DNA from: Shewanella glacialimarina
GTDB lineage: Bacteria; Pseudomonadota; Gammaproteobacteria; Enterobacterales; Shewanellaceae
Reading direction: 5' to 3'
Assembly: GCF_020511155.1 (NCBI RefSeq)
Contig: NZ_CP041216.1
Location: 1,116,001 to 1,180,000 of the forward strand
Length of the DNA: 64,000 bases
Shown here: in pieces, positions 44,243-55,200 of the stretch
How the letters are laid out: each line of letters starts with the position of its first letter
Position numbering within the stretch: the stretch's first letter is position 1
The notes under the pieces: model-generated
The model's input: the letters and a program-made list of their open reading frames with translations, nothing else
The model's database searches: none
What the model was told of the DNA's origin: nothing
Translations under genes and position numbers: made by a program

Positions 44243-45178
44243 ATGGAATTAATCCGCGGTATACACAATTTATTACCTTCTCATCATGGTTGCGTGCTAA
44301 GCATAGGCAACTTTGATGGTGTTCACCGTGGCCATGCTGAGGTGATCCGTAATTTGGTAAGTAAAGCGCACCATTTTCAACTGCCTGCGACCATAATGAC
44401 ATTTGAGCCACAACCCCAAGAGTTGTTTCGTGGAGAGCATGCTCCAGCAAGGTTAAGCCTTTTAAGAGATAAAGTCCGTTTATTGGACGAATTAGAAATT
44501 GACCGCCTATTATGTATTAATTTCACACGATCTTTTGCCAGTCAACCCGCTCAGGCGTTTATTGAAGAATTATTGGTCAACAAACTGGGTGTTAAATACC
44601 TAGTTGTCGGTGACGACTTTTGCTTTGGGAAAGGGCGTGAAGGCAATTTTGAGATGCTGGTAGCCGCAGGTAAGCAGTTTGGTTTCAGCGTAGTCAGCAC
44701 TCAAAGCTTTGTCGTTGGAACTCACAGAGTGAGTTCAACTTTAGTACGTGAACAGCTCATGTTAGGTCATTTAGAACAAGCAAGACGGTTATTGGGTCAT
44801 CCATTTATGTTGAGTGGTAAAGTGGCTCATGGGCAAAAAATTGGTAGAACTATCGGTTTTCCAACGGCAAATATTGCGTTAAAAAGAAAAGTCGTGCCAA
44901 TACGCGGTGTATTTGCAGTACGATTTTTTTGGCATGGTAGTGATGTATATGAAGGTGTTGCAAATGTGGGCTTTCGCCCGACAGTGCAAGGCCAAGTTTG
45001 TCAGTTAGAAGTGCACTTATTTGATTTTGATGGTGACTTATATGGCAAGCGAGTAGAAGTTGAATTAGTGGCTAAAATCCGTGATGAACAACCTTTTGAG
45101 TCATTGGATGCACTAAAAAAACAAATTTTGAATGATGCGAATGAAGCTAAGGCTTTATTCTGCTTTGATGCAAGCTGA
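44243..45178 (+). CDS. ribF: Bifunctional riboflavin kinase/FAD synthetase
   Basis: RibF makes FMN and then FAD from riboflavin. The 311-residue protein has the N-terminal nucleotidyltransferase (SIGNFDGVHRGH, near 20-31) and a C-terminal flavokinase with HGQKIGRTIGFPTANI and VANVGFRPT. E. coli RibF has 313 residues. It is the first gene of the ribF-ileS-lspA-fkpB-ispH cluster. ileS follows after about 30 bp. Confidence 0.97.
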   Translation: MELIRGIHNLLPSHHGCVLSIGNFDGVHRGHAEVIRNLVSKAHHFQLPATIMTFEPQPQELFRGEHAPARLSLLRDKVRLLDELEIDRLLCINFTRSFASQPAQAFIEELLVNKLGVKYLVVGDDFCFGKGREGNFEMLVAAGKQFGFSVVSTQSFVVGTHRVSSTLVREQLMLGHLEQARRLLGHPFMLSGKVAHGQKIGRTIGFPTANIALKRKVVPIRGVFAVRFFWHGSDVYEGVANVGFRPTVQGQVCQLEVHLFDFDGDLYGKRVEVELVAKIRDEQPFESLDALKKQILNDANEAKALFCFDAS

Positions 45179-45208
45179 TTATTCAGCTTAATTAACGGTA
45201 TGGGATCA

Positions 45209-48031
45209 ATGAGCGACTATAAACTGACTTTGAATTTGCCGGAAACTGAGTTTCCGATGCGCGGTAATTTAGCTAATCGCGAGCCAGAAATGTTAAATCG
45301 CTGGACGCAGGATGGGTTATATCAACACATTCGTGAACATAGAGCTGGCCGTAAACCGTTTATTTTGCACGATGGCCCTCCTTATGCGAATGGCAGTATT
45401 CATATTGGTCACTCTGTAAACAAAATCCTAAAAGACATTATTATTAAATCAAAAACCATGTCTGGTTTTGATGCGCCTTATATCCCTGGTTGGGATTGTC
45501 ACGGTTTGCCGATCGAGTTAAAAGTCGAGCAAAAAGTGGGCAAACCAGGGCAAAAAATTTCAGCGGCTGAATTTCGTGAAGAGTGTCGTAAATATGCTGC
45601 TATTCAGGTAGACGGTCAGCGCGATGACTTCATTCGTTTAGGTGTGCTAGGTGACTGGCAAAACCCTTACCTCACCATGGATTTCACTACTGAAGCTAAC
45701 ATTGTGCGTTCATTAGCCAAAGTTATTGACAGCGGCCATTTACACAAAGGTGTAAAGCCAGTGCATTGGTGTACTGACTGTGGCTCAGCACTTGCTGAAG
45801 CTGAAGTTGAATATGAAGATAAAACATCACCAGCGATTGATGTTGCTTTTGAAGCGACAGATAGTGCTGCTGTTGCAGCAAAATTTGCTGTAGAAAATTA
45901 TCCTCATCCAGTATCAATGGCTATCTGGACCACAACACCGTGGACATTACCGGCTAACCGCGCGTTATCTTTAAGCCCTGAGTTTACCTACAGCTTAGTG
46001 GAGTTTACTAAAGACGGTGTGACAGCTGCTGTGATTTTAGGCCAAGTGTTGGTTGAGTCATGTGTTGAACGTTATGGATTTGATTCACATAAAATTATTG
46101 GTGAAGTCAAAGGCGCAGAGCTTGAACTGACTCGTTTTAAACACCCATTTTTAAGCTTTGATGTGCCTGCGATTCTTGGCGACCATGTTACTACTGAAGC
46201 GGGTACAGGTATTGTTCACACTGCACCTGGGCACGGTCAAGACGACTTTGTTGTTGGCCAGTTATACGGTTTAGAAGTAGCTAACCCTGTTGGTGATAAC
46301 GGTGTATTTAAGCCTGATACTGAGTTTTTTGCCGGTCAACATGTGTTTAAAGCCAATGACAACGTAGTTGCACTATTGAAAGAAAAAAGCGCACTGCTTA
46401 ACCACGTTGCTTATCGCCACAGCTACCCACATTGCTGGCGTCACAAAACCCCGATTATCTTTCGCGCTACACCGCAGTGGTTCATTTCAATGGACAACAA
46501 AGGTTTACGTGCGCAAGCTTTAGCTGAAATCAAGAAAACGCATTGGCTACCGGATTGGGGTCAAAGCCGTATTGAAAAAATGGTTGAAAATCGCCCAGAT
46601 TGGTGTATTTCACGTCAACGGACTTGGGGTGTACCAATCACATTATTTGTACATCGTGAAACCGATGAGATACATCCAGATAGCGTGTCATTGATGGAGC
46701 GTATAGCGCATCGAATTGAGCAACAAGGCATTCAAGCTTGGTGGGACTTAGATGAATCAGAACTATTAGGTGAAGAAGCCTCTCAGTATCGTAAAGTCAC
46801 TGACACCTTAGATGTTTGGTATGACTCAGGCTCTTCATTCTCATCTGTTGTTGCGGCGCGTCCAGAGTTTCAAGGCCATGATATTGATTTATACCTTGAA
46901 GGTAGCGATCAACACCGCGGCTGGTTTATGTCATCACTGATGATTTCTACCGCGATGAACGGCAAGGCGCCTTATAAGCAAGTACTTACACACGGTTTTA
47001 CCGTTGATGGTAAAGGCCGTAAAATGTCTAAATCAGTTGGTAACGTGATTGCGCCATTGCAAGTCACCAATAAGTTGGGTGCCGACATTTTACGTTTATG
47101 GGTCGCGGCAACCGATTATAGCGGTGAAATGACTGTTTCTGATGAGATTTTAAATCGTAGCGCCGATGCGTATCGCCGTATTCGAAATACCGCTCGTTTC
47201 TTGTTGGCTAACTTAAGCGGCTTTAACCCAGAAACCGATATGGTAGCGCCAGAAGATATGGTGGCATTAGATCGCTGGGTAATGCGTCGTGCTGATGCGC
47301 TACAAAGTGAAATTATTGCCGCGTATGATCAATATAATTTCCACTTAGTGACTCAAAAGTTAATGCAGTTCTGTTCAATTGAATTAGGTGCATTCTACTT
47401 AGATATCATTAAGGATCGTCAATATACCGCTAAGCAAGATGGTAATGCTCGTCGTAGCTGTCAATCGGCATTATTTCATATTTCTGAAGCTATGGTACGT
47501 TGGATCACCCCAATTCTAAGCTTTACCGCAGATGAAATCTGGCAATTGTTACCAGGCAAACGCGATAAGTATGTGTTTACTGAAGAATGGTATCAAGGGT
47601 TACAGTCTGTCACTCTTAAAAGCGATTTAAGTGATGATTACTGGCAGAAGCTGCTTGCTGTACGTAATGAAGTGAATAAAGTGATCGAACAAGCCCGCCG
47701 TGATAAACGTGTTGGTGGTTCATTAGAAGCTGAAGTGACTTTATTTGCCGATGCAGAACTTGCCGCAGAGCTAGCTAAGTTAGATGACGAATTACGTTTT
47801 GTATTATTAACCTCAAAAGCAGTAGTTGCGCCTTTAGCTGATGCACCAGCAGATGCTGTAGTAACTGAACTTGAAAATCTAAAATTAGTGGTAACTAAAA
47901 GTGAAGCGCAGAAATGCGAGCGTTGCTGGCATCACCGTGAAGAAGTTAGCACCATTGAAGCCCACCCAACATTGTGTCAACGCTGTGTGACCAATATTGA
48001 AGGTGAAGGCGAACAACGTGAGTTTGCATAG
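45209..48031 (+). CDS. ileS: Isoleucyl-tRNA synthetase
   Basis: IleS charges tRNA-Ile, with editing of valine. The 940-residue protein carries the HIGH motif ([13 protein letters not shown]), the CP1 editing domain ([12 protein letters not shown]), the KMSKS loop ([10 protein letters not shown]) and a C-terminal zinc knuckle ([11 protein letters not shown] ... CQRC). The start at 45209 ([20 protein letters not shown]) matches E. coli IleS. An ATG three codons earlier cannot be excluded, since neither has a strong ribosome site. Confidence 0.98.
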   Translation: MSDYKLTLNLPETEFPMRGNLANREPEMLNRWTQDGLYQHIREHRAGRKPFILHDGPPYANGSIHIGHSVNKILKDIIIKSKTMSGFDAPYIPGWDCHGLPIELKVEQKVGKPGQKISAAEFREECRKYAAIQVDGQRDDFIRLGVLGDWQNPYLTMDFTTEANIVRSLAKVIDSGHLHKGVKPVHWCTDCGSALAEAEVEYEDKTSPAIDVAFEATDSAAVAAKFAVENYPHPVSMAIWTTTPWTLPANRALSLSPEFTYSLVEFTKDGVTAAVILGQVLVESCVERYGFDSHKIIGEVKGAELELTRFKHPFLSFDVPAILGDHVTTEAGTGIVHTAPGHGQDDFVVGQLYGLEVANPVGDNGVFKPDTEFFAGQHVFKANDNVVALLKEKSALLNHVAYRHSYPHCWRHKTPIIFRATPQWFISMDNKGLRAQALAEIKKTHWLPDWGQSRIEKMVENRPDWCISRQRTWGVPITLFVHRETDEIHPDSVSLMERIAHRIEQQGIQAWWDLDESELLGEEASQYRKVTDTLDVWYDSGSSFSSVVAARPEFQGHDIDLYLEGSDQHRGWFMSSLMISTAMNGKAPYKQVLTHGFTVDGKGRKMSKSVGNVIAPLQVTNKLGADILRLWVAATDYSGEMTVSDEILNRSADAYRRIRNTARFLLANLSGFNPETDMVAPEDMVALDRWVMRRADALQSEIIAAYDQYNFHLVTQKLMQFCSIELGAFYLDIIKDRQYTAKQDGNARRSCQSALFHISEAMVRWITPILSFTADEIWQLLPGKRDKYVFTEEWYQGLQSVTLKSDLSDDYWQKLLAVRNEVNKVIEQARRDKRVGGSLEAEVTLFADAELAAELAKLDDELRFVLLTSKAVVAPLADAPADAVVTELENLKLVVTKSEAQKCERCWHHREEVSTIEAHPTLCQRCVTNIEGEGEQREFA

Positions 48032-48043
48032 GGATAGAATGTT

Positions 48044-48562
48044 ATGAGTACTGTTCCATTAAATTGGAAGGACAGTGGCTTGCGTTGGTATTGGGTAGCT
48101 GTATTTGTGTTTATTGCAGATCAGCTATCTAAACAATGGGTACTGGAAAACTTTGATTTATATGAATCAATTCAGTTATTGCCATTTTTTAATTTTACTT
48201 ATGTACGCAATTACGGAGCCGCATTTAGTTTTTTAAGTGATGCCGGAGGTTGGCAACGTTGGTTTTTTGCGGTTATTGCGATAGGTTTTAGTACCTTGTT
48301 AACCATCTGGTTAAGAAAGCAGTCACATCAATTGTTACGTACAAACCTTGCTTATACATTAGTTATTGGTGGCGCATTAGGTAATTTAGTTGATCGTTTA
48401 ATGCATGGCTTCGTAGTGGACTTTGTAGATTTCTATTGGAAAACTAGCCATTACCCAGCATTTAATATTGCTGACTCTGCCATTTTTGTTGGCGCGATAT
48501 TAATTCTGTGGGAAGCCTTTAAGCCTGATGTTGCTCAAACTGAGCAGGAGCAATCAAAGTGA
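48044..48562 (+). CDS. lspA: Prolipoprotein signal peptidase (signal peptidase II)
   Basis: LspA removes the signal peptide of lipid-modified prolipoproteins. The 172-residue membrane protein has four hydrophobic segments and the conserved FIADQLSKQW, YVRNYGAAFSFL, GNLVDRLMHGFVVDFVDF (catalytic Asp) and FNIADSAI (second Asp) motifs. E. coli LspA has 164 residues. Its stop overlaps the start of fkpB. Confidence 0.97.
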   Translation: MSTVPLNWKDSGLRWYWVAVFVFIADQLSKQWVLENFDLYESIQLLPFFNFTYVRNYGAAFSFLSDAGGWQRWFFAVIAIGFSTLLTIWLRKQSHQLLRTNLAYTLVIGGALGNLVDRLMHGFVVDFVDFYWKTSHYPAFNIADSAIFVGAILILWEAFKPDVAQTEQEQSK

Positions 48563-49002
48563 CCGATTTAAATAAACCCGATAACCATGCTATTTTATGC
48601 CATATGAACCTTATTTTAGAAGATGGTTCAACCGCAGATAGCACCAAAGCATCAGGTAAGCCTGCGCGGTTTAATTTAGGCGATCAAAGCCTGAGCCCAG
48701 CGTTAGAAGCACAAATTAAACATTTATCAGAGGGTGATAAACATACTTTCACCCTGGATGCTAAAGATGCTTTTGGCGAGTCAAACCCTGATGCTATTCA
48801 TCATATGGATCGCAGTCGTTTTCCAGCTAACATGAAGTTAGAAGCTGGGGTTATTGTCAGTTTTTCTGGCCCAGGCGGCAGCGAAATTCCGGGTATTGTG
48901 CGTGAAACAATAGGTGACTCCATTACTGTGGATCTAAATCATCCATTGGCTGGGCATAAAATCACTTTTGAGCTAGATGTTGTACAGGTTATCACGGAGT
49001 AA
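48559..49002 (+). CDS. fkpB: FKBP-type peptidyl-prolyl isomerase (FkpB/SlpA)
   Basis: A 147-residue single-domain FKBP of the SlyD-like type with the insert-in-flap domain, but without the metal-binding tail of SlyD. AFGESNPDAIHHMDRSRFP and the C-terminal HPLAGHKITFELDVVQV are family features. The start is GTG, overlapping the lspA TGA (GTGA). lspA-fkpB-ispH order is standard. Confidence 0.93.
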   Translation: MTDLNKPDNHAILCHMNLILEDGSTADSTKASGKPARFNLGDQSLSPALEAQIKHLSEGDKHTFTLDAKDAFGESNPDAIHHMDRSRFPANMKLEAGVIVSFSGPGGSEIPGIVRETIGDSITVDLNHPLAGHKITFELDVVQVITE

Positions 49003-49011
49003 ACATTACCT

Positions 49012-49971
49012 ATGCTAAAAGTTGATCCTACTTCAGCTAAACTCAATATTTTATTAGCAAACCCACGTGGTTTTTGCGCGGGTGTTGATCGTGCCATCAG
49101 TATTGTTGAACGTGCTTTAGAGTTATTTGAACCGCCTATTTATGTGCGTCATGAGGTAGTACATAACCGATATGTAGTTCAAAACTTAAAAGATCGTGGT
49201 GCGATATTTGTTGAAGAGCTAGAACAAGTACCCGATAACTCAATTGTTATCTTCAGTGCACATGGTGTTTCTCAAGCGGTTAGAAAAGAAGCCAAGCAGC
49301 GTGGTTTAAAAGTGTTTGATGCAACTTGTCCCTTAGTGACTAAAGTACATTTACAAGTGACTCGAGCAAGTCGCAAAGGTATTGAATGTATTTTAATTGG
49401 CCATGAAGGCCATCCTGAAGTAGAAGGGACCATGGGGCAGTACGACAATGATAAGGGTGGCGTTTATTTAATTGAGTCACCAGAAGATGTCGCAGCATTG
49501 TCGGTGAAAAATGCGGATAACTTATGTTTTGTTACCCAAACTACATTATCTGTCGACGATACGCTCGACATTATCGCTGCTTTACAGAAACGCTTTCCTT
49601 CAATCGAAGGGCCACGTAAAGATGATATTTGCTATGCCACTCAAAATCGTCAAGATGCGGTTAGGGGGCTTTCTGCACAAGTCGATTTACTGATTGTTGT
49701 AGGTTCTAAAAATAGCTCTAATTCAAACAGGTTGCGAGAGCTGGCTGAAAAAACCGGTACCCAAGCTTACCTAGTTGATACTGCAGCAGATGTCGACCCT
49801 AGCTGGTTTAAAGATGTTTCTAAAGTTGCCGTTACAGCAGGAGCTTCAGCTCCTGAAGTACTGGTTCAGCAAGTTGTTAAGGCTATTGCTGAGCATGCAC
49901 CAAGTGTGGTTACTGAAGTTGAAGGGCGTAAAGAAGACATTGTTTTTGCTGTGCCTGCAGAGCTAAGGTAG
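49012..49971 (+). CDS. ispH: 4-hydroxy-3-methylbut-2-enyl diphosphate reductase
   Basis: IspH catalyses the last step of the MEP isoprenoid pathway using a [4Fe-4S] cluster. The 319 residues carry the three cluster cysteines in [19 protein letters not shown] and [11 protein letters not shown], plus the substrate His motifs VHNRYVV and GHEGHPEV. E. coli IspH has 316. It is last in the cluster, with a strong terminator after it. Confidence 0.98.
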   Translation: MLKVDPTSAKLNILLANPRGFCAGVDRAISIVERALELFEPPIYVRHEVVHNRYVVQNLKDRGAIFVEELEQVPDNSIVIFSAHGVSQAVRKEAKQRGLKVFDATCPLVTKVHLQVTRASRKGIECILIGHEGHPEVEGTMGQYDNDKGGVYLIESPEDVAALSVKNADNLCFVTQTTLSVDDTLDIIAALQKRFPSIEGPRKDDICYATQNRQDAVRGLSAQVDLLIVVGSKNSSNSNRLRELAEKTGTQAYLVDTAADVDPSWFKDVSKVAVTAGASAPEVLVQQVVKAIAEHAPSVVTEVEGRKEDIVFAVPAELR

Positions 49972-50006
49972 CATTAGCGCTTTTTCTAGTTAATGCTATT
50001 TACAAT

Positions 50007-50038
50007 AAACCCGTAGCTTTAAGTTACGGGTTTTTTTT
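50007..50038 (+). terminator. Terminator of the ribF-ispH cluster
   Basis: Stem AACCCGTAGCT / AGTTACGGGTT (one G-T wobble) with T8 tail. Confidence 0.9.
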
Positions 50039-50229
50039 GTGCTTAAAATTTAATCGGAGTATACTTGTTACCAATAACCGCTTTATATGAACGTAAACAT
50101 ATTAAGCTAGATTGTTAACAACTTGTAAGTTAGAATTGTTAAACAGAAATTTGATATAAGCTATCGTTTTTTAAGCTTAAAATGTAAAATTCGAGGTCAA
50201 AAATATGACGGTTATCGGAGGGTTGACGC

Positions 50230-50778
50230 ATGTCATCTAAAGGGAATGGATTTTCCTTAATTGAAGTTATGGTCTCACTGGTAATACTGGTGATAGGCCT
50301 TATTGGCATTTTTAATTTGCACATAGTCGCTAAACAAGGCAGTTTTGAATCTTTTCAACAAACTCAAGCCTCTTATTATGCCAATGATATTGTCAACAGA
50401 ATGCGAATGAACCCATCTGAGCTGAGCAATTATGAAGGGACTTATAATGGCGGCACATCTGCGCCAACTAAAGCCTGTGATGTTGCTATTGGTGTGAACA
50501 GTATTTGCACTAATGTTGAGACCCGCCTATGGGATATATACCAGTGGGAACAGTCGTTTAAGGGTGAAAATGAAAAGTATTCTGGTACGAGTGTCGGCGG
50601 ATTAGATTCTACAACCGCTTGTATAGATATTACTGGTAGGGATGTCATAGTTGTTATGACCTGGCGTGGCATTCGCGCTTCAACAGATGGATTAAGCGAG
50701 GGCAGTGCTTTTGCAAAAAGTTGTGGCTCGTCAAATGATAGGCGTCGTGCGTTAGTTATTAATACCGCGATTTTGTAG
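50230..50778 (+). CDS. pilV: Type IV pilus minor pilin PilV
   Basis: A 182-residue prepilin-like protein. A short leader ending in Gly (KGNG) is followed by FSLIEVMVSLVILVIGLIGI, the N-terminal hydrophobic helix with Glu5 that all type IV pilins share. The PilV class is indicated by the AxxQGSFESFQQTQASYYANDIVNRMR stretch (given in part: QASYYANDIVNRMRMNP). It starts the pilV-W-X-Y1-E operon. GGAGG is seven bases before the ATG. Minor pilins prime pilus assembly and sit at the tip with PilY1. Confidence 0.93.
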   Translation: MSSKGNGFSLIEVMVSLVILVIGLIGIFNLHIVAKQGSFESFQQTQASYYANDIVNRMRMNPSELSNYEGTYNGGTSAPTKACDVAIGVNSICTNVETRLWDIYQWEQSFKGENEKYSGTSVGGLDSTTACIDITGRDVIVVMTWRGIRASTDGLSEGSAFAKSCGSSNDRRRALVINTAIL

Positions 50779-50786
50779 GGTAAAAA

Positions 50787-51758
50787 ATGCTAAAAAAAAT
50801 AACATTACTAGCGGGACTGTCGCTTGTTGAATTAATGGTCGCCATGCTGATCAGCTTGTTTTTAACCGCAGGTCTTTTTAGCATGTTTAGCATGTCATCA
50901 AGTAATGTGACCACCACGAGCCAGTTTAACCAATTACAAGAAAATGGCCGTATCGCATTAGCTATTATGGAAAGAGATATTAGTCAACTAGGTTTTACAG
51001 GTGATATTACCGGCACCGACTTTATTGTTGGCACCAATACTATTGTATCAGCTTCAGCAGTGCCTAATGATTGTGTTGGCGCCGGTGTAAATAATGCAAG
51101 CTTCCCTAATAACCAGCTTTCTCACTTTAGGCGGTTGTGGGGTTATGAAGCCGGGGTAAGTGGTGAAGTGTTGGCCTGCATTACCCCAAATGCGAAGATT
51201 GATGTTCTACAGATGAAGCGTCTTGTTGGTCCGTCCGTTTTGCCTGCCAATATTAATCCTACTCGTTATTATGCAGCATCTACATCTACTCAGATTGAAA
51301 TTTTTAATGGTAATGCTGTTCCACCTACCCTAATGAACAGCCGTATTTGGGAATATCAACATCATGTTTACTATATTGAGAATGACGGTGATATTCCAAT
51401 ATTAAAACGTCGTACACTTTCAATTGGTAATGGGATGAATAACGATGAGCAATTAGTTGAAGGCATCGAAAATATGCGTATTTTGTATGGTTTTGACAAT
51501 AATGGTGATGATACTGCAGACAGTTATATGCCTGTACAAAATGTAACATCACTTATGTGGGATAATGCATTTTTCCAACGTTTAGTGTCTCTTCGGGTTT
51601 ACCTGTTAGTGCGTAGCTCCCAAGAAGACAGAAGTTATACTAACAACGTGACATATACTTTGGGTGATAAAACCGTTGGCCCACTTAATGATAACTTTCG
51701 TCGAAAAGTTGTCTCCACGACTATTGTATTAGAAAATCCTGTTTTAATTAGGAATTAA
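50787..51758 (+). CDS. pilW: Type IV pilus minor pilin PilW
   Basis: A 323-residue prepilin. The processing site is LLAG|LSLVELMVAMLISL, with Glu5 kept. Leu after the Gly is usual for PilW-type proteins, which also have this large size. A typical ENGRIALAIMERDISQLGF segment follows the helix. Nine bases separate it from pilV. It is part of the tip minor-pilin complex with PilV, PilX and PilY1. Confidence 0.9.
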   Translation: MLKKITLLAGLSLVELMVAMLISLFLTAGLFSMFSMSSSNVTTTSQFNQLQENGRIALAIMERDISQLGFTGDITGTDFIVGTNTIVSASAVPNDCVGAGVNNASFPNNQLSHFRRLWGYEAGVSGEVLACITPNAKIDVLQMKRLVGPSVLPANINPTRYYAASTSTQIEIFNGNAVPPTLMNSRIWEYQHHVYYIENDGDIPILKRRTLSIGNGMNNDEQLVEGIENMRILYGFDNNGDDTADSYMPVQNVTSLMWDNAFFQRLVSLRVYLLVRSSQEDRSYTNNVTYTLGDKTVGPLNDNFRRKVVSTTIVLENPVLIRN

Positions 51759-51796
51759 TCATTAAACAAGTTTGCAAATACATTTAGGTAACAGCA

Positions 51797-52234
51797 ATGC
51801 AAAATTCAATAAAAAAGCAGCAGGGAGTCGTTTTATTCTTCTCTTTGATCATTTTAGTCATAATGACAGTTATAGGTGTCGCGCTTGCAGTAAATTCTAC
51901 CCAGTCATTACGTATGGCTGGTGCGGGATCTGAGCGAATAGAGGCCATGATGTCTGCTCAAGGTGCGCAGGTAAAGGTCATAGCTGATAATGAAGGCGCT
52001 GTAATGGGTGCTATGAGTGTCGTGACTGTAATGAATGATGCCGTATTAGGCGTGACGAATACGATTACTCCTATGTCAGTAGGTGATGTTGACTGCCAAC
52101 GCAGTATGAAGGCTAATTCGGGAATATCACTAATATGCCGACGCTTTGAAGTATCAAGTAGAGCAAGTTTTGGTCGCAGTAATTTAGGGCAAGTTACTGT
52201 TATTTTAGGTTTTGAACAAGAAATGTTACCTTAG
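51797..52234 (+). CDS. pilX: Type IV pilus assembly protein PilX
   Basis: A 145-residue prepilin. The leader IKKQQG is cut before VVLFFSLIILVIMTVIGVAL, and Glu5 is absent, as is normal for PilX. The TQSLRMAGAGSERIEAMMSAQ stretch after the helix (family part: RMAGAGSERIEA) matches PilX N-terminal domains. Length is a little shorter than the usual 160-200 residues. It lies between pilW and pilY1. Confidence 0.85.
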   Translation: MQNSIKKQQGVVLFFSLIILVIMTVIGVALAVNSTQSLRMAGAGSERIEAMMSAQGAQVKVIADNEGAVMGAMSVVTVMNDAVLGVTNTITPMSVGDVDCQRSMKANSGISLICRRFEVSSRASFGRSNLGQVTVILGFEQEMLP

Positions 52235-52243
52235 GAGCTAATT

Positions 52244-55200
52244 ATGATAAAGCTTATATCGTTTACATCGTTATTTGCGGTACTTTGCTTATCTGCTAGT
52301 AGTTTCGCAGATGACACTGAACTTTATGTTTTTGAGTCCACAGCAAGGTCAGGTTCAAGGCCCCAGGTACTCATTATATTTGATACCTCAGGCAGTATGG
52401 GCAGTAACTTCAAAACGGATACACCTTATGTTCGTGGTGCAGAGAACGTCAATTCAGGTGGGACATTAAAACCAGATACTAAGCTATTTTATACTCGTAG
52501 CAGCAGTAATATCCCTAGTGCTTCTAGCAAGCAATTCTTTTTACATGGCGTTAATGGTTGTGATGTTGGTGAGAAGTATCTTCAAGATTACGGTATGTTT
52601 ACTGGTTATATTCGCGAGCATAAGTATGTTGGAGAAAACGGAACCTGGTCTGAAATACCTTTAACTGATGGTTCAGGTATTAGCCAGGTTGATTGTTATG
52701 AAGATATTGCTGAGAAGAATTATTATAACAATAACACAAACTTTTGGGGCTTTCCGGTTGATGGGTTAGGAACAAGTGCTAATCCTATAAGCCATACTGC
52801 CGCAAACAACTCATCAACACCAGCTCAGATTGACGCAGCAGTCGCTAAAGCTAAACTTACTAACTTTGGTATTGGCCAACCTATTACTCTTTACACTGAA
52901 AAGTACGTAAACTGGTATCACAGTTCGAAAACTCAACAAAATTATTCTCGTCTAGAAATTGCTCAGCGAGTTATAGAAGATACCATTGTTACTACTCCTG
53001 GGGTTGATTTTGGCCTTTCAGTATTTAACTTTAATGGTGGTGACACCCGTAATGGCGGTAGAATTGTTTATGGCATATCTCCGACTAATGAATCATCAAA
53101 AGCAAAATTGTTGACAACCATAGGTGGATTTAAAGCCGAAACTTGGACGCCATTATGTGAGACCTTGTACGAGTCGTATCGTTATTTTGCAGGCTTAGGT
53201 GTGTATTATGGCGATGATGATACCAGTCGAACTCCTTATAGGGATGCCGATGCAGAGTCTGGGGGCAAATACAAATCACCTTTTGTGGGTAAACAATGTC
53301 AAGATAACGCTTATGTGATTTACGTGACGGATGGTGAGCCAACAAATGATACTAATGCTGACAATCTGATATTAGGGCTAAATGGTGTCACTAAAACCGA
53401 TAAATACAGTAATAGTTATCTTCCCGCGCTAGCTGGTTGGTTAAAGAAGAATGATGTGAATACTTCTGTTGATGGTTTTCAAACTGTGAGCACATATACT
53501 ATTGGTTTTAGTTCTGGCGCGGATAGCGCAGCACCTATTTTAAAAGAAACCGCATTACGTGGCGGAGGCGCATATTATTCAGCTAAAGATGCACAAAAAT
53601 TGCAGGAAGCATTACAACAAATTTTCTCTAATATCTTAGAGGTTAACTCGAGTTTTACCTCACCTTCTATTGCTAGTAATAATTTTGATAGAACCCAAAC
53701 CCTCGATTCCGTTTATTATGCAATGTTTTTACCTAACAAGGGGCCACGCTGGCTAGGCAACTTGAAAAAGTTCAAAGTCACTGGTAGTGGTGATGTTGTA
53801 GACCAATCAGGAAATAATGCCATTGGTGATGATGGTAATCTAAAATCCTCAGCTTGCTCATATTGGACTTCAAAAGCCGTCTGCGATGCAACAAGTGGTG
53901 GTGGCGATGGTAATAATGTTGCTATCGGTGGTGCTTCATTAATGCTTCAAAATACCGCGACAAGGACCTTATACAGTAATTTTGGTTCCAACGGTGCATT
54001 AAAGGCATTTACTAAAGCGAATGCAATTAATGGTGCTGGCATTGGTAATGAAGATGAGTTAGCTCGTTTTATGGGGGTCGATAAATCCGAGTTAGATAAA
54101 TTGTTTAAATGGACCCAAGGCATTGACGTTGATGATGAGGATAAAGATAAATCTACCTCAGATACCCGTGTTGATATTATGGGTGACCCTCTTCATTCAA
54201 AACCTTTAGCAATAAACTATGGTACCGCTGGTTCTCCTGATGTTCGCGTGATATTAGGTACAAACCAGGGGTTTATTCATATGTTTAAAGATAAGGGTAA
54301 TACGGTAGAAGAGTCCTGGGCATTTATGCCACAAGAGCTATTACCTAATCTAAGAGAGCTTCGCGCCAATATTCCCACTGGCGTGCATTCTGTATACGGG
54401 ATGGACAGTCCTTCAGTGGCCTATGTTAAACGTAATGCTTCTGGTGCAATTGAAAAGGCCTGGTTATTTACCGGTATGCGCCGTGGTGGTAAGTCATATT
54501 ATGCACTTAATATCACCGACCCAGATAAACCATCATTCATGTGGAAGGTCAGCCCTGATTCAGCCGGTATGAGTGATATGGGCCAGTCTTGGGCTGAGCC
54601 TGTTGTGACTTTTATTCCTGGTTTGCCTGCAGGTAATACAACTCCTGCTAATGCGTTACCAGTGTTGATTATTGGTGGAGGCTATAATCCTTCAACAAAG
54701 GATGGTGCTGGCGTTGGCCAAGATGATACCAATGGTCGTGGAGTGTATATACTCAATGCCGAAACTGGCGCGCTTGTACATCATTTTGGCGTAGCGGGTG
54801 GTAGTAATAAAACCAAGCTTGATGGTATTGTTGATAGTATTCCGAACAGCGTTGCAGTATTGGACAGTAACAATGACCGATTGACAGACCGAATATATGC
54901 GACTGACACAGGTGCTAATGTGTGGCGAATGGATCTTCCTAGCGCTTCGCCGGATAGTACCACAGTGCCTTGGACTGCATTTAAGTTTGCCAGTTTAGGT
55001 GGAACCTCTCAAGCGAATGATCGTCGCTTTTTTGCCGAACCTGCAGTCGCCCAAACAGTCTTTACTAACATCTCAGAAGTCAGTGTAACAACACCTACTG
55101 GTACTACGACGACGCGAACATATCAGAATGTCCCCTATGATGCAGTCACAATAGGCAGTGGCCATCGGCCACACCCGCTAGATAAGTCGCGTTCGGATAA

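Noticed and set aside
50787..50860. PilW has Leu instead of Phe after the processing Gly
   Set aside because: PilW proteins of other bacteria also have GLS at this place, so it is normal.
51797..51900. PilX lacks Glu5 of type IV pilins
   Set aside because: This is a general trait of PilX and does not indicate a defect.
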